Source: Ignelater luminosus
Lineage: Eukaryota > Arthropoda > Insecta > Coleoptera > Elateridae
DNA: 64,000 nucleotides
Direction of reading: 5' to 3'
Assembly (NCBI GenBank): GCA_011009095.1
Contig: VTPC01005412.1
Span: forward strand, 1 to 64,000
In this document: positions 36,605 to 50,739 of the stretch, piece by piece
Numbering within the stretch: position 1 is the stretch's first letter
How the letters are laid out: each line of letters opens with the position of its first letter
Made by a program: the position numbers and the translations under genes
The notes under the pieces: model-generated
Told to the model about the DNA's origin: nothing
Database searches by the model: none
Seen by the model: only the letters and a program-made list of their open reading frames with translations

Positions 36605-39600
36605 CTGTTCGTACAAAAGGAATACTTACCACTTAATATGTTAAAAGTGATAACGGGACGCAATGTGACTACTTCATCCAGACGATTTATGGTAGACAGT
36701 ACATCATCAACATAGTGCCCATTATAAGATCATTTTATATTTCTATGTTCTTTTTTTTTATAATTCCTGCAATTCAAAATATTTCTGGTCTATAAATAAC
36801 ATGCGTGATGTGATCTATAAAAAAAGTATCTTAAGTCGAAAAGATCAATTTTCATTTTTTGAGCACATCTTATTGTACAGACCTAGCGGATAGTCTTCAA
36901 AAAAAAGCTCGATTTTGTTAGAAATTCAGCGGGAGACAGCGTTTTGAAGATTTATTTAGTCCGTAAAATCATAGTTTTGAGAAAAACGACTTTTAAGTTC
37001 TGCTTGCTATTTAATTATAACATGAGATTGTGTGGAATACGTAGAAATCAAGGCTGCAGACTGATTTATGGCTTAAATTGTTGCCAAAAACTACTAGAAA
37101 CATCTGGGATTAAAACCTAAAAATCAATTATTTGACCGTGATCACATTTTCTACTCTACACCGAAATTTACTTTCCTAACTTAAGGTACTTCTGTTTAGA
37201 TCGCATTAGATATAATAAAAATTTATTCTAACAAAAATTAAACTACTTTCCTAGAATTAACCTTGCAAGCCGATACAGAAATGTTCTTTGCAAGTTCATG
37301 AAGCTCATAAAATAATTCCATTATATTATTTTACGTTGATCGAATAAATATTGTTATAGCAGAGTGGCAATCAGACATGCTATAATACTTTAGCAAGGGC
37401 TATAAACGATCGCGGAGTGCGGAAAGGGTGATATTTCATTCAGTCTGAAGTGGATGCTCGTTTTGAATTGATTTTCGTGATCAAAATCTGCATTTGGTAA
37501 GCTGCTTTCAAAATGGAAAAACATTTTTACGATATAGTTTATTGGACCAAGTTGCATTTTTTACGAGTGAAACGTAAATTGTCTCGAATTTCATTGCTTA
37601 AGTTTGGATCGAAGTTGTGGACCATCAATTTCAAACTTTTGGCGTGTTGGATCGTATCTTTGGGTATCGATAGAGTGGAATTCTAAAAACTTCAGACAAA
37701 TGGTAAACTCTTTTTGTGGTATATAACCGTATAACTGTTTTGTTATAAATTGGTAAAAATTTTATTTGTCGTTACTTTTTACCTCGAACTGTCCTGGGGA
37801 TAAGACTTTATTTTGTTACTCCGTTAGACTGCAGACAAATTTACAGAAGTTGAAGATTTAAAGAGCATTGAAAACGTAACCACTTGGCGAATCTCGAATT
37901 CGTTTACTTGCGCCAGCTCTCGATGCTGTGGACCGACCGTATTTAGCTGGTAACGATAATCATCTTTAGAAATTGTACTATTAAACAGATACTGTATGTA
38001 CATTTCTTAAACAGCAACGAGAGATCTGAGCTTTCTTTTGTCGACGAAATTCATCCTATCAGTTCGTTATAAGTTTAATAAAAATTAAACCAGAGTCTAA
38101 GCGATTTTAAATTTTGTTGGTTATTCTAAATAAATTCTGTGAATCGGCTGAGAATTATAGAGTGTTCAATCTACATAAATATTTAAAACCATATAGCAAA
38201 ATTTGGAGCTACTTTGCTTGTAGTACCAAATTAATGGTTACATATTAGGTGTCCCCCAATTAAGAGATCACATCGGAAACACTGTATCTTACTTTGCAAT
38301 CTCTGGCGATTCAGATTTAGTTTGGTTTACTATTATTTTAACATTTCGACTTTATTCTGAGACATTTATTGAAGAGTATCAAGTGAACCCTTTCCTTTGA
38401 CTTTAAACTGCCGTGAGTACATTGATTCTGGGCAATGCATTTAGTGCATTTTTTCCTGTTTTTGCCCGTTATACCGTATTGATAGTCAGGACTTGACTCA
38501 GTCTATGCTGAACTCCAGCAAGAACGCCTTGTATAAGCTAAACCAAGTCGCTTGTTTATTTACCTTAAATGGGCACAAGCATACGTTCATATCTTCAAGT
38601 TTCAAATTTAAGCTTGGTTCAAGTACTGACTATAAATGCGGGAATTTTAGTGACTCACTTACCTCTTGAGTTTTTATTTGCTACTATATCATAAACCTAT
38701 AATGTCAAAATGCAGAATCTTCCTGTCAAAACCACCAAGAAGACAATATGACTTGCTGAGCAGTCAAAATGTGAAGACATTTCCATTTTTGGCTTACAAA
38801 AAGGAATTGCTTGGTAAGCTTTAGGAAAACGTCAATGCATTCTACCATTATGCAGTTATTGTTTTTTGTCTCAACCATAGGCACAATCGATTGAGAACGT
38901 GTATCTCTACACAGGATTCCCTAAAAGGGCATCATTTCCTCTTTAAATGTAGTACGTATTTGATAACCGTTTTAGAATACTTTTGGGATTGTAGTGGGAC
39001 ATTGTTGAACTGGAAGCTTTGTCCACATCTATAGGAAACCGTACAAGAATGTACCTTGTCAACTAAGTAAAGTACTGTAGTAAAGATTCCACATTTGAGT
39101 ATTCTAGTTCCTGGTAGACAACCTGCATGCCATATCATCTAGAGTAGCAAAGCTTGACCTCTAAAGGTCCCAGATTTAATTCTTTGAGTTTTTTCTTTAA
39201 AGCCTATTTTGAAATATTTCTTTGTAGCGGTAATCTCATTAAGATTATTTAAAATGGTCATAAACTGTTTTTGTTATTGGACATCATCACGAAACTGAAA
39301 CTGTATGATATATTGATATAGTAATTGAAGAAGTGTCCACTCAAACTCTTATGATGCATTATTAGTAAATAATTAAGAAAATGCCCGAGTTTTTCTGTTG
39401 TTAAGGCTCAGAGTTGAGCAGAATGAAATTATACCTATCATTCTTCGTCTGTTTTTAAAGTTTCTAAAAACAATTCCAAATTAACAATGAGATCTTCTTA
39501 GAATTGTAGAGTGGATTTACAACAGCTTATACCTATATCTGCCAACGCAGTAATATCTTTCATGGTGTAGACATTTCTGTCTGAGAAATAGGCCCACATT

Positions 39601-42439
39601 TTCGTAAGAGGACGAAATATTCTCTGAATACTGTTATACTTCCTGATTTGTAAGCTAGAATCTTCAAAGTCATGAGTAATGATCAGAATAAGTGTATTAA
39701 AGGACCTCCAAAGATACACCTTTAACTGGAAGCCTTTTCTAAGGTTATGTGTAGAATAACAAGATTTATTGAGTACTAAGCTGGTAGATAAATCTATCAA
39801 AACAGAACTAAAACCAGTTACTTAAACAACTAAGTTTTCCCCAGTAAAGAGGGGAATATTTTGTGAAACATATTGTTTGAGTTATTATTAGCTTACAAAC
39901 ACGTTTCTATAAAAGATTCTTCTTGACCATGTACCGAAACATCTGATGTTAATAAATTACAATAAATTACTCTTTTTCTACGGTTTTTTTATCTTTATAG
40001 TATTAATTCATTGTTACAAATTAACAATTTCAAACAATAAAATATGATATGATAGGTACCAATTTTGTTCAACTGCTATAGCTCTCTTGATACGTCATGC
40101 TGTTTGCGATAAATAATATTTGGCTATTGGTACATTATGGAATTAAAAGTGCCTTTATGGTCAACCTAAGGTTATTCTCGCATATACCACGCTCATAATT
40201 TTACAGAGTGGTATTAAATCAAACTATGAATAGCAGTTGTACACCCACACAGAAAAGCTTTTCAGTAACTGTAGGTCAGAATAAATGAATTTTACATTAT
40301 AAGCGTGTATAGTTGTTTGTTTAGCTTGTATATAACCTTTTCCTTTGAAATGCAAAATAAATGCAATTTTAAGCAAATTTATGAACTTGATTTAAAAATT
40401 TATTTACAGGAAGCTGAAAGTATAAGTGAGTTTTTAAATTTAAATGAAAAAGTTTTTAAAGAATACAGCACCGAGATGATGTAACTAAGGCAGTTATTAA
40501 TTTCAAAGTAAGTTTCATAGAAATAAATTTTACAACAATAAAGTCGTTTCATTTTGGATGTAACAGGAGAATTTATCTCTCTACTATCGTTTAGGTAATT
40601 TAGTAACTGTGATATAAATAAATATTGAACCCTCTTATGTGTAACGTGATGGTCAGATATATACATCACTCACTCCTTTTAGTATTATTATGCGTATAAT
40701 ATTACATGGTTAACTATTGAAATCAGACATGGTTATTTCTACGGAGCTTCTAATTAATACTGGTTTTATAAATCTCAAATTATAATTGTAAATGTTGGAA
40801 TAGATACTTCAAATGTAGTTTCAAACGAGATACGTACGAGCAAAAAAAGGTCTACTATAGTTGATATTTATGTGACGGGAGGGTCTACAACAGCTGTGTT
40901 GGCTAAAGCCCGTTAATTTATAATTAAACACCTCCAACAACGATAACATATGATTTAGAAGGTGAGTTTTTGTTTTACTTGTGCACAACATGTTTGGACT
41001 GTAGGGACATCTTTAAAACAAAATAAACCAGTTTTGTAATTACGGAACTGCAATTTAAAATAACGAGGCTTTGTACGAACGATTATTATTATTAAATGAA
41101 TTACTATAAAAACCTTTTTTTAGTACCTACCATATTGGCATGATTATGATTATTATCTATTATTGAGGAAATATTAATTTTTTGACTTTTCTTTTAATTA
41201 CAAGAACTGCTTAACTGTTTAAGAAGTAACGCCTTTCTTATTATCTTGTCTTATGAGGTAAGTAAACTCTCTTTTGCATCTAGTACAAGTATTCAGTGTT
41301 CATATGTACCTGCTAATTAAAGTTGTGATTAATGTTCTTAGAAAATCTTCACTAACTGTTTTTGTCAAATCAATAATTTTTGAAAAACCTTCAAGATAAA
41401 TGTCTTCGGGTAATTCAATTCGTAATTTCCGTAAGTTCAAATAGACTCTCTAAGAGAAGCAATGCAAAGTTATAATAATCAACTTTTTCATTATCGACTG
41501 TCACTAACTTCATTCAGTGGTTTAAGATTATCTAATTACCTACATTTGCATTAATATGTGTCGCGTAATCTTTATGACTTTATGAAGATACACAAATGCA
41601 CTCCTCAATAAAGTGAAATATAAAAATGAATATAAAGATGTTATCAAAGTATTGTAATTAATTAATTTCCTTGTTGCCAAATTAACATTCTTAGATAGGC
41701 AGAGTGGACGGTCATTTTTTGCATTTGTGTTGCAGAAACCTATGATCGTATCCTTTGCGTGTAAATATTACTCATATGTATAGCTTGTGACTGTAGAGTT
41801 ATTGTATGTTTTCTTAATCTTTTAGTCTTTCATCACTATGGTAAAGAATTTTTCTAATTTGACTATCTTGTATACCACAGAAATATAAATTACCAATAAA
41901 TACTAGTTGTGGGATCTTTTCTTAGATATTTTACAAAACTGGAGTGAAAAAAAATAGATCGATATTTTGCCCCTGGCTGATGAAACAGAAGCAAGTATCC
42001 AAAACATGATACGAGCTTCGAAATTCTACTAAGCTGTCATTTGAAATAATTTGTTTAATCTTGTTCTATGCCACTTTTCTTATGTTCATTCCAGGTACCA
42101 TGTAGAGCCGTTCATACTGCCCTGATTATAAAAAAAGTTAAAGCCTTCATTGATGGGGACAAAATGAGTTAAGGAAACACCGTTCATGGACCGGTAACGA
42201 CATTGAAACTAACCTATTTGTCTCGCTGTGTACACAAACTATCTCGATTTTATTTTCTATAAGCTGTATACTAGCGTCTTCCCATTTTGCTTATAATCTA
42301 CTCAAGCCCCTTTTCGAGTTCTTTCAAAGCGTACGATTTCTTACCTTGTGATAACAGTCTTGCCGTTCTACTTATTTGATGTAATCGAGCTATTTATTTC
42401 TTGTAGTCATTCTTGGTCTCCAAAATATCACTTTTGATG
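36605..42439. other. AT-rich non-coding DNA, no gene supported
   Basis: Frames at 38932-39138, 39498-39800 and 40400-40669 (all minus) were inspected and show no reliable motif. The 36740-37100 stretch has phrases common in insect repeats (GTTTTGAGAAAAACGACTTT), but no element boundary was found. Confidence 0.45.
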
Positions 42440-42690
42440 CCTACACTTTATTTGTTGACCTAACCACATGTCCTGCCCATTTTCATTTAAGCCGCGTTAT
42501 CATTCAGTTATATCGACTATCCCAGTTTTCGTTCCTTTATTTCTCAATTGATCTCTTAAACTTATTGTTAGTCCATAATTACTTGTTCCATCTCTCTTTG
42601 TGTAACTTCCAATCGCTGTACAGTTTTAATTGTGAGTTCCATTGTCTTTAGTTCATAGTAATGTCGCTACGAGTACACGTAATGTCAAGA
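42440..42690 (-). pseudogene. RTE-type LINE, C-terminal reverse transcriptase fragment
   Basis: Read on the minus strand, pieces in two frames match the end of RTE-clade endonuclease-reverse transcriptases. VQRLEVTQREMEQ is near 42585-42625, followed by a degraded arginine- and asparagine-rich segment, then TRLKWKWAGHVVR near 42462-42500 (with one stop). The KWAGHV motif is characteristic of this C-terminal region. Everything upstream (endonuclease, catalytic RT core) and the 3' tail are unrecognisable. It is a very old 5'-truncated copy with several stops and shifts. Confidence 0.7.
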
Positions 42691-45659
42691 AAAAGATAAA
42701 TTTTAACTATTATGTGACGTTTCTTGCCAGTAAGATTGTTACATTACCTTAAGCACCTATCAATACAAACACTTTATGCGGATGATCTTTTATTAAGATC
42801 CTTTCCATTCTTTACTATAGAAATTATTTTTGCCTGGACTCTTGAAACGAACTCTAGTTATGAAAACGCCACGCAAAGGAGTCCAGTGGTTTTAATCTAG
42901 TCTTCATTAACTTTCACAATAATCAACAAACGTCGGTCCATGAAATAAAGTTTTTAATAGTCGGTTATCTCTCGTTCTCAAAAAGAGCAAACTATATGTA
43001 AAGGTATAAAATCCTTAAATAGCACATTTTAGCTAAGGATTGTATAATTGGAATTCTGCTCAAAATCCCAAGATTGGTGGTGTTCAAGATTTCTGGAAAT
43101 TAATTTTTCTCTTCCATTATGTTAAAAAAATTCTTAGCTCAAAGTCTGAGCATGACATTCTCGTCGCTTTCTGATAAAATGAAAGAGAAACTAACATGTC
43201 AACAGGGACCTTAACAAAAATCTGTTTCTTTCATTTATTTTGCTCTAATTAAATGCAGAACAAATATTGGCGACTATTGCACCAAACTATTTTGGAACAA
43301 TTAAATTACGAGTTCTTTGTTATTGATCCCTCAGAAAATATGTTTTTTCTAACATCTATTGCTTGTCCCAAAACTTTGAATACTTTACTACAATTACTGG
43401 ACGATTTGAAACAAGCAAAGACTTTTACCTATAAAAGAATACAGTTGCTGAGAGATCCACAATAAAGGGTTTTTCATTCGTCGCATACTTTTCTGAGCAG
43501 GTTGCTTACCATACCATGATGAATTTTGGGATTGAAAAAGTTATTCAGGATTTCAATCCTTACATGTATTGAAAAGAACTATAAAGAAAACTGTATTAGT
43601 CCAATTCACCTTAATTAACTCCCAGATTAGCTTGCATTTCATCTGAAGCTGGGCACCACTCCTGTTTATCCAACTAAAGAGGTTAACCTCCCTGATGTAA
43701 ATTGTAATTATTCAAAATGAGTATTTAAAGAAGTAACTATCAAAAAACTTTTACCTTATTGGTTGTAAACCTTTGCAATTGAACGTGAGATAAATTTCTT
43801 CTGATAGCATGAATAAAACGGTGTTCAGGAAATGTCAGGCATGATTGCAAAAGAAGCTAGGTAGAGGCGTTTAAACCTGCAGTTATAGGCAGGATAAACA
43901 GGGGCCAAAAATGTACAGAAGAAGAGCTTAATGAAAACAAAAAGATTGAGATGAAAAAGACAGAATTAAGAAAGAAATTGTACATCCAAAGCATCAACTT
44001 CTCCTTTTTATTCTTCCACATTATAATGCTTCTTCGTGTCTACTTCTGTTGCAATTTTAAAAAGTAAACGATTGCTTGTTTTGGACGTTTTTGGTAGCGG
44101 CCCTGATGCCTGTGCCGAGTATGATGCAGAAGCTCTCAACTTGGCTTGGTTTAAGTTTGGGTTACTGGTTCAGGAGTTTAGGCCACATGACGCATTGTTT
44201 CCCAAACTTTTTATAATTTTATAATGCTGTCTTGATATTGTCTTCTTGGTGGTGTCAACAATACAAACACAATGCAGTCACGTTACGGCTTCAGATGTTT
44301 TGCTTTGGTTTCTTCTAGATTTGTATAAAATAACAGTAGTTTGTATAAAACAGCGCGTGTTATTCATTTTGTTACGGCTGACTATGTTTCTCGATTACTG
44401 TATCAAGTATTTGTATACTGCCTGTAACTGCTATCTATTATCTATAAATACACGGTCAAAGGGAGTTATACGATTTGGCCAAAAATTGGGGTCTCTTGAA
44501 ACGCGATATCACATGTATTGTTTGAAAGATAATTTTTATTATTTATGATTCACAATGTTAAAAATTCTTAAATGGAGTTGTAAGACACCGATATTACAAA
44601 ATCTATTTGAGAATAATAAACTGTCTTTGGCCAAATCTGGTAACCCTTTTTGCGATTGCTTTAGATTTAGAAAGTTTTTTAATTTCTAGAAGATTGACAT
44701 GCCTGTAGAGAATTCTTTTCAAAGATGCCTCACGCGAGTGAGACAAGCTTTGCATATTTACCATTTTACCTTTTTCTTCTCCGTAGTAAATCTACTATTA
44801 AGTGGATCATAGTAAGTCTTTATACCTATATTAGATAGAACGTAAATTGGTGAAATTAACCCCATAGAGGTTTATTACTTACTCTGAATTGACATTTATG
44901 AATGAAGGTATAAAATACGTAAATTTATCTATTTCTTGTGATATATTTTTTAAGTCAGTACGATCTATTATCTAAAACTTCGAAAATTCCTGATTAAGTA
45001 TCTGAATAATATTTTCTTGAAATAGATAACCAAATTCTGCAGTTATTGTTTTGACTGTCCAAACATTTACATTTTTTATGAGATTGAGAATCAATTGCAA
45101 CATTTCGAGCCCCCATGTCATTTAAATTAGTAAATGTCGTCAACATTTAATTATAAACTTAAATTACATGAGTAACGATCAGAAGAGTTTTGCTTGTTGA
45201 CCTTTTTAATTATCACTAGTATTCTTCAGCTACGTTCAGTTGTATTCATAACATTTCTTCATTTGTTAATTTGTTTATTAATTAATTTATTAATTAGCAA
45301 ATTCCAGTCCTCTTTGACTAATAATTGTACTTTTACTTGCTTGTTAATTACTAAGTATTGTACTATCTTTACTTTTAGTATCAATTAATGCGTATAATTA
45401 ATACTTGCAAATATAAACAAGTGGGTTAGTGAGTTTCGTTGTTATTTAATATTATTGTTATAAGTCATACAATTCACTATAAACACCTAGTTGTTACCCT
45501 TTCTTTTACAGTTATTTTCATTGGCACACAGAAACACATTTAGAAGAAAATAAGTCACTTTCTTGGGCAGGAAACTGAAATGTGCACCAATTTATTCTTC
45601 ACGGCAATTTTACTTATTATTAAGACGTTTAAAATGAAACATACTTAAGTAATGAAATA
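42691..45659. other. AT-rich non-coding DNA, no gene supported
   Basis: Frames at 43253-43465, 44036-44224 and 44246-44548 (plus) are unrecognised. 44085-44210 is somewhat GC-richer. No termini or splice structure could be defined. Confidence 0.45.
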
Positions 45660-45765
45660 AGACTGGCAAGGTAGGCACGCGATTTAATTGAGCGTGAATT
45701 TGTCGCTTAGTTACCGCGTTACCTAGTTGTGGCTAGGTGATGGTCGGGCGGAACGGTTTCCTATA
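45660..45765. other. GC-richer patch with small inverted repeats
   Basis: About 100 bases of raised GC contain CACGC...GCGTG and ACCTAG...CTAGGT short palindromes. It might be a promoter-proximal island or a repeat scrap. No function is assigned. Confidence 0.25.
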
Positions 45766-47291
45766 AGTATAACAATCAACCTGAATCTGTAACTGCGTTA
45801 AATAGACTAGTCGCTTTTTTAGGTAGTGAAGTTTAAATTCGATTATCAAGATTGCCACTTTGTTATTTTAGAATTTTGTGCTTTTCTGTAACCACGGTTA
45901 CTAATTCAAAGATGTTTTAGCGTTACGCAGTCATCAAAGCAGAATTTAAAATGTAAAAGGGTATGATAAAGCTGTTAAATGTTTCTTAAAACTGTTAATA
46001 CGAACTTTGACGATTTTCTTATAAATTGTTTTAATTAGAAAATGCGCAATTAATTAATTAAGATTACTTGGTTAGAGTAGGTAGTGCATTCTTTTAAAGT
46101 GACTACCATACATATGACAATTCTTGTAATTACATAGTTTTCAGCAGAGAAAAAGGCGTTGCCGCGATTTTCGACATTATCACTCTAGTCATATTTGTAT
46201 TTGAATTCTGAAGTATTACAGATTTAGTTTCAGTTAATAATTGCACACTTAAATTATCGTTGACCCTTATGTTTCGGAGTCTTTTATGAGTTCTCATAGA
46301 AGTAACTTTTAAGTAAAAGCTTTTTTTCTGGTATGCCTGATCGTTAAATGTAAATTTATTTTATATTAATATACACGACATTTCAATTTTGTCATATAGT
46401 ACAGTATAAAAACCATTAATTTTGTTTAATTATTTCTTGCAAATATGGTTGTTAACATGATTTGAAACTTTACACAAAATATTACAAGAATAAAATATTA
46501 AAGTTTTCGATAAGTATTTCTGTAATAGCTTGAGTATCGGTAGAACGTCTTTGATCACTAGAATTTTATGGTCACAACATAGTCACTCATCAAAATTTCT
46601 ATATAAATGTCAAGTCAAAATAAAATTACTCACGGCCGTCTGTAGTGTTCCAGGCCGGAATGTTTGATTTGACAACACCGTTGATTTCGCTTGTTTTGGT
46701 CCAAACTACTTATAAATCATCTCTCAAGATACTCTGACCGATATCACATAACGCATTGGATTAATGAAAAATTTAGCATCGTTAGTTAAGTTTTTGCATT
46801 TATTTATCTTTGTTTCGTCCAATTCTTCTTTATAATAGAAGTGGCACAATCTATTGACCTCCAAAGTGCCAACTGTTTTTTCCCACTGCTTTCTTTAATC
46901 CATAAGATCTAATGTTGAGTTATTATGAATAAAACCTTGATATTTTCCAAACTCAAGAGTTTACGTCTTCAGTTCAATTTCAAGCTTTCAAGCTAAGCAC
47001 GATTAAATAAAGACTCTATCTTACCTGTACACAACTTTTTAAAGGTCCCTGATGGCCTGATCCATTATTTGTAACTTCGCAATGGTTTATCTTGCAACCA
47101 ATGCCTGACCTTCAGTGGTCGATCAAGTCTCAAGCCGTGATATTACAAATTCTGAGCTGCCATGACGAGTCGAAAATTGATATGAGAAAGACAGCAAGTG
47201 ATTAGCGATAACAACTCCATGAAGAATGGAAACCTCTGAGACTCCCAGAGCTCACTTTCATTGAAATTAAACGGATGACTGGACGCCGACT
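45766..47291. other. AT-rich non-coding DNA, no gene seen
   Basis: 47040-47290 is mildly GC-richer without an open frame of note. Confidence 0.45.
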
Positions 47292-47321
47292 TTTTATAGT
47301 CAGTAACGACTGATTATAAAA
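47292..47321 (+). repeat. 13-bp hairpin with 4-base loop
   Basis: TTTTATAGTCAGT, loop AACG, then ACTGATTATAAAA. Twelve Watson-Crick pairs and one G-T. It is compact enough to fold in RNA. Confidence 0.55.
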
Positions 47322-50300
47322 GAACCATTTGCATTTATTCAAAACGCAAATATAACAAAATTGTTTTTATTCTGAATACCTACTATACTTTCAGTAATGG
47401 CAAATTCTGTCTATATCTTTTAATAATTTTGATACTGAAATTCACACCTCAAATTAAACACAGCATAATAGATACAAGTTTTTGTTTTTATTCATGAGCA
47501 GTTAGTCGGTTGGGATCAAAATCTTTTTTATGTCTAGACTTCTAACCTTCTAAAGTGAATCATCTAGTATTAGAATGATAATTAGCTTTTTTTTCATATG
47601 ATAATTAATGCCAATGTAAACTGATACTGTTAATTACATTTATACTGAAAAGCAAAAAACCTGTTCTATGTATTAGCTAATAACAACTATAATAGATTAA
47701 GGAGGATATTGTAAACTTTCAGCAGATTCATAATTATATCGACAGATTGGTATGTATAGAATTTTTCTATAAAACAAGAAATGTGTACTAATAAATATAA
47801 AAACGCATTAAAAATTAAGAGGTAATTAATAATATTTTTTAATGATGAATTTTATAGTACTCATTTCCATCTTATGTTATGTGGTCCCAAGTGGTGGTAT
47901 TTCCTAGTTCTGTAAATTATCCCGAGGTAATTTGCATATTTGACAATTTTGTCAAAATATCAAAAGAAATATTAAATTTTGCAACTTTATCTTTTCATAT
48001 TTTTGATATATCAATTATTAAAACTGTAACTGATAGTTGTTATGTAAAAAATACGCTAAATTTTAAATCGAGTAAGTTAGATATCAAGAGTAGCAAAAAT
48101 TAAAATTTTAAATTTGAGGTTATAAATTATTGCCCTGCCTCATATCTTTTATTTATATAAAAATCTTTTTATAAACAGAATCGTGGGTTTATATTTATTA
48201 AGAAATTTATTTAAAAATTGGTATTTTAACCTCCTACTAATTAGTGATGAATGATGATATAGTGTGCTCTTTGGGCGTACTAGATTTACAAAAAAGCTAT
48301 TACTTACCTTAGTTTTAAGAGTTGTTTTATGTCTAGAATGAATTCTAGAACTGTATTAGTGCAATTTACAAATAAGTTTGTTGAATATTCTAGCTTACCT
48401 TTCTTGTTTCAAGAATTGACATCATCATTGCACAATAGATCACAGCGTGCTCAGCACATTCCAGCCAGAACTAGAATTAGAATTAAGTACTAGGGAAGAT
48501 AGTGATAATGACTATAAACTCTTAACTGTAATGTAAGTCCAAAACATGATCATTATTCACTACTCTTTTTAAAAAACATTAAATTGTATAATATTTGCGT
48601 AACCACTTTAAATATAATTCGAAATAAAACTCTGCATATAAATTATTGACTAGTTATTACAGTTAGGTATTTAGAATAATATTGTCAGCAGCATGCGTTT
48701 TAGCTTCATTTATAATTTAAATTTTACGCCCGCCACTCAATAGATATTATTATACTTTAAGATTTAAAATTATTTAAGCTTGACTGGGTGTAACTGCTTG
48801 TATTCAAGAAAGTGATAATGAAATGCTGTGGAAAAATTGATAACTACTAAAGCTGCTTCTTTGGCGACGTAGAAGATTGTAATAGTGCATGCTTACCAAA
48901 ACAATAGATTTTAAATTTTCTAAAGGCAGTAACTATCAAGTAATAACTGTTTCTGTGAGTTTTGAATTTTATTTTAGATAAGATAGTAATATCATACAGT
49001 ACCGTAACAGAAACTTTTAACTTTTGAACTTTAACGTTTATATTATTTACCTTGCAGCTTTGTACTAATAAGTGAATTCTAGATATGTATTTAGTACAAA
49101 AGGAAGAGTCCACTGAGACTGTTAGTCTTTTATTTAACTGTTATTCTGTGATAAGAGTAAAGATTGTAAAAGTTATGTAAAGTAGTAGACACCCACATCC
49201 TATAGAAATTGATGTATAGATTTTTGCATAAATAATGTGGCAGTGCATTTTTTAATGAGACTATTAGTAGATCTATTTATCATAAATAATGCCAAATTCA
49301 AGTTTGTACGACATATATTTAGGCAAAACGCAGTACCTCTATTGAAATTCTGATAACTGACCAAACTATTGATTATTGAATCAATTTACATTTATTAGAT
49401 ACAACTCGTCAGTTAGAGATATACCTAAGGCATTTCTTTCAGAAAAAAAGACACACAATTTTAAATGGAGTACAGAAAATAATCTAATACTTAGATTTTC
49501 TCATTTGAAATTTGACGGGAATCTCAAAATATAAGAATGCGGAAGACCACAATTAATGTTCATGGATCTCCTGCATCTTAGGCATATTTACACTTCAAAA
49601 ATCTTATGGCTTGAGTTTGAGTTTACTTAGCTAAAAACGAGTATGCAAACACGAAACATTTTTATTCAGGAAACCGGCTATTTGGAGTAGGGGGAGGGGG
49701 CGGCACGTGAAACAAAATCGTAAATCAAATTTTGAACCGACAAAATAAAAAGAAGAGAAAACAATAAATTCCTTAAATTCTATCCATTAATGAATGAAGT
49801 GTGAGAGCGCATAACTCAATTCCAAGAATTAATGCAAATTTACGGGGATACTTTCAAAAGTTCAATCTAGATCACAATTCAAAAAGAAAAAAAAGGTTAA
49901 CTTATTAATCAATAATAACATACAAAAAGGGTATTGATAAATAGTTGCAATGCTATAGGTTGTTAGGATTAAACAGTTCTTATAGTTTGATTGCTTTTTA
50001 AGGCAAAGGCACACCAAGAAATGTGTTGGTATGTTAAGGACATTAACAAATCAATGTCCTTCCTATTCTACAATAAAAAACTGGATTGCATGGCAAAAAG
50101 ATTAAAGACGAAAACATTGGAAAACACCAAAAAACGTCAATGTTGTCCATCATTTGATTTTGGGAGACACAATGAATAGGTCTAAAACGAATATCAAAGA
50201 ATTTTAATATCTCATATGAAAGCGTTTTAAGTTTTGTTTATAATAAAGTGGGAATGAAAAAAGTATCAGCGAAATGCATAACCAAATACTGAAATACTGA

Positions 50301-50739
50301 TTAAGAGCAAATAAGAATGGCAACATTCAGATCGATCAGCAACTAATTTGAAGATGATACTATAAACTTCAAGTCAAAATTGAGAAAATATGCGTAATAA
50401 TAACTGTGGTAAACCCTTTCTAAATTAGACTTTATTCGGCATATAAACACATGTTAATGTATATTGTCTTGTTAATGGAGCAAACCGCGGCATGGTGTAG
50501 TAAACAACAATTAAAGGAATTTTGTAAGTAGGCTGTTACAGCCCACAAACCAAGTCTTTTGATTCTTGAGGAATGATGAACTCGAAGAGAAACTCTCGGT
50601 AACTTAAAAATCTCACCTGTAGATTGACTCGAATGTTGAATCTGTTTTAGACATATTAGGATCAGATTTAGCAATTCCAAATGTTTCAGTAATCCCAGCT
50701 GCTCTCGGTTTTTGTTTTTTAATATGTGTACAATTATTT
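47322..50739. other. AT-rich non-coding DNA, no gene seen
   Basis: Short frames (47879-48103, 48847-49113, 49991-50179, 50432-50680) have no motif. The left LTR expected beyond the gypsy pol relic was not recognised. Confidence 0.45.

Noticed and set aside
38932-39138. Minus-strand frame faintly reminiscent of a Tc1 catalytic core (FQFNNVPLQS)
   Set aside because: The HTH, the second Asp context and the PIE motif do not follow in any frame, and no inverted termini were found. Likely chance.
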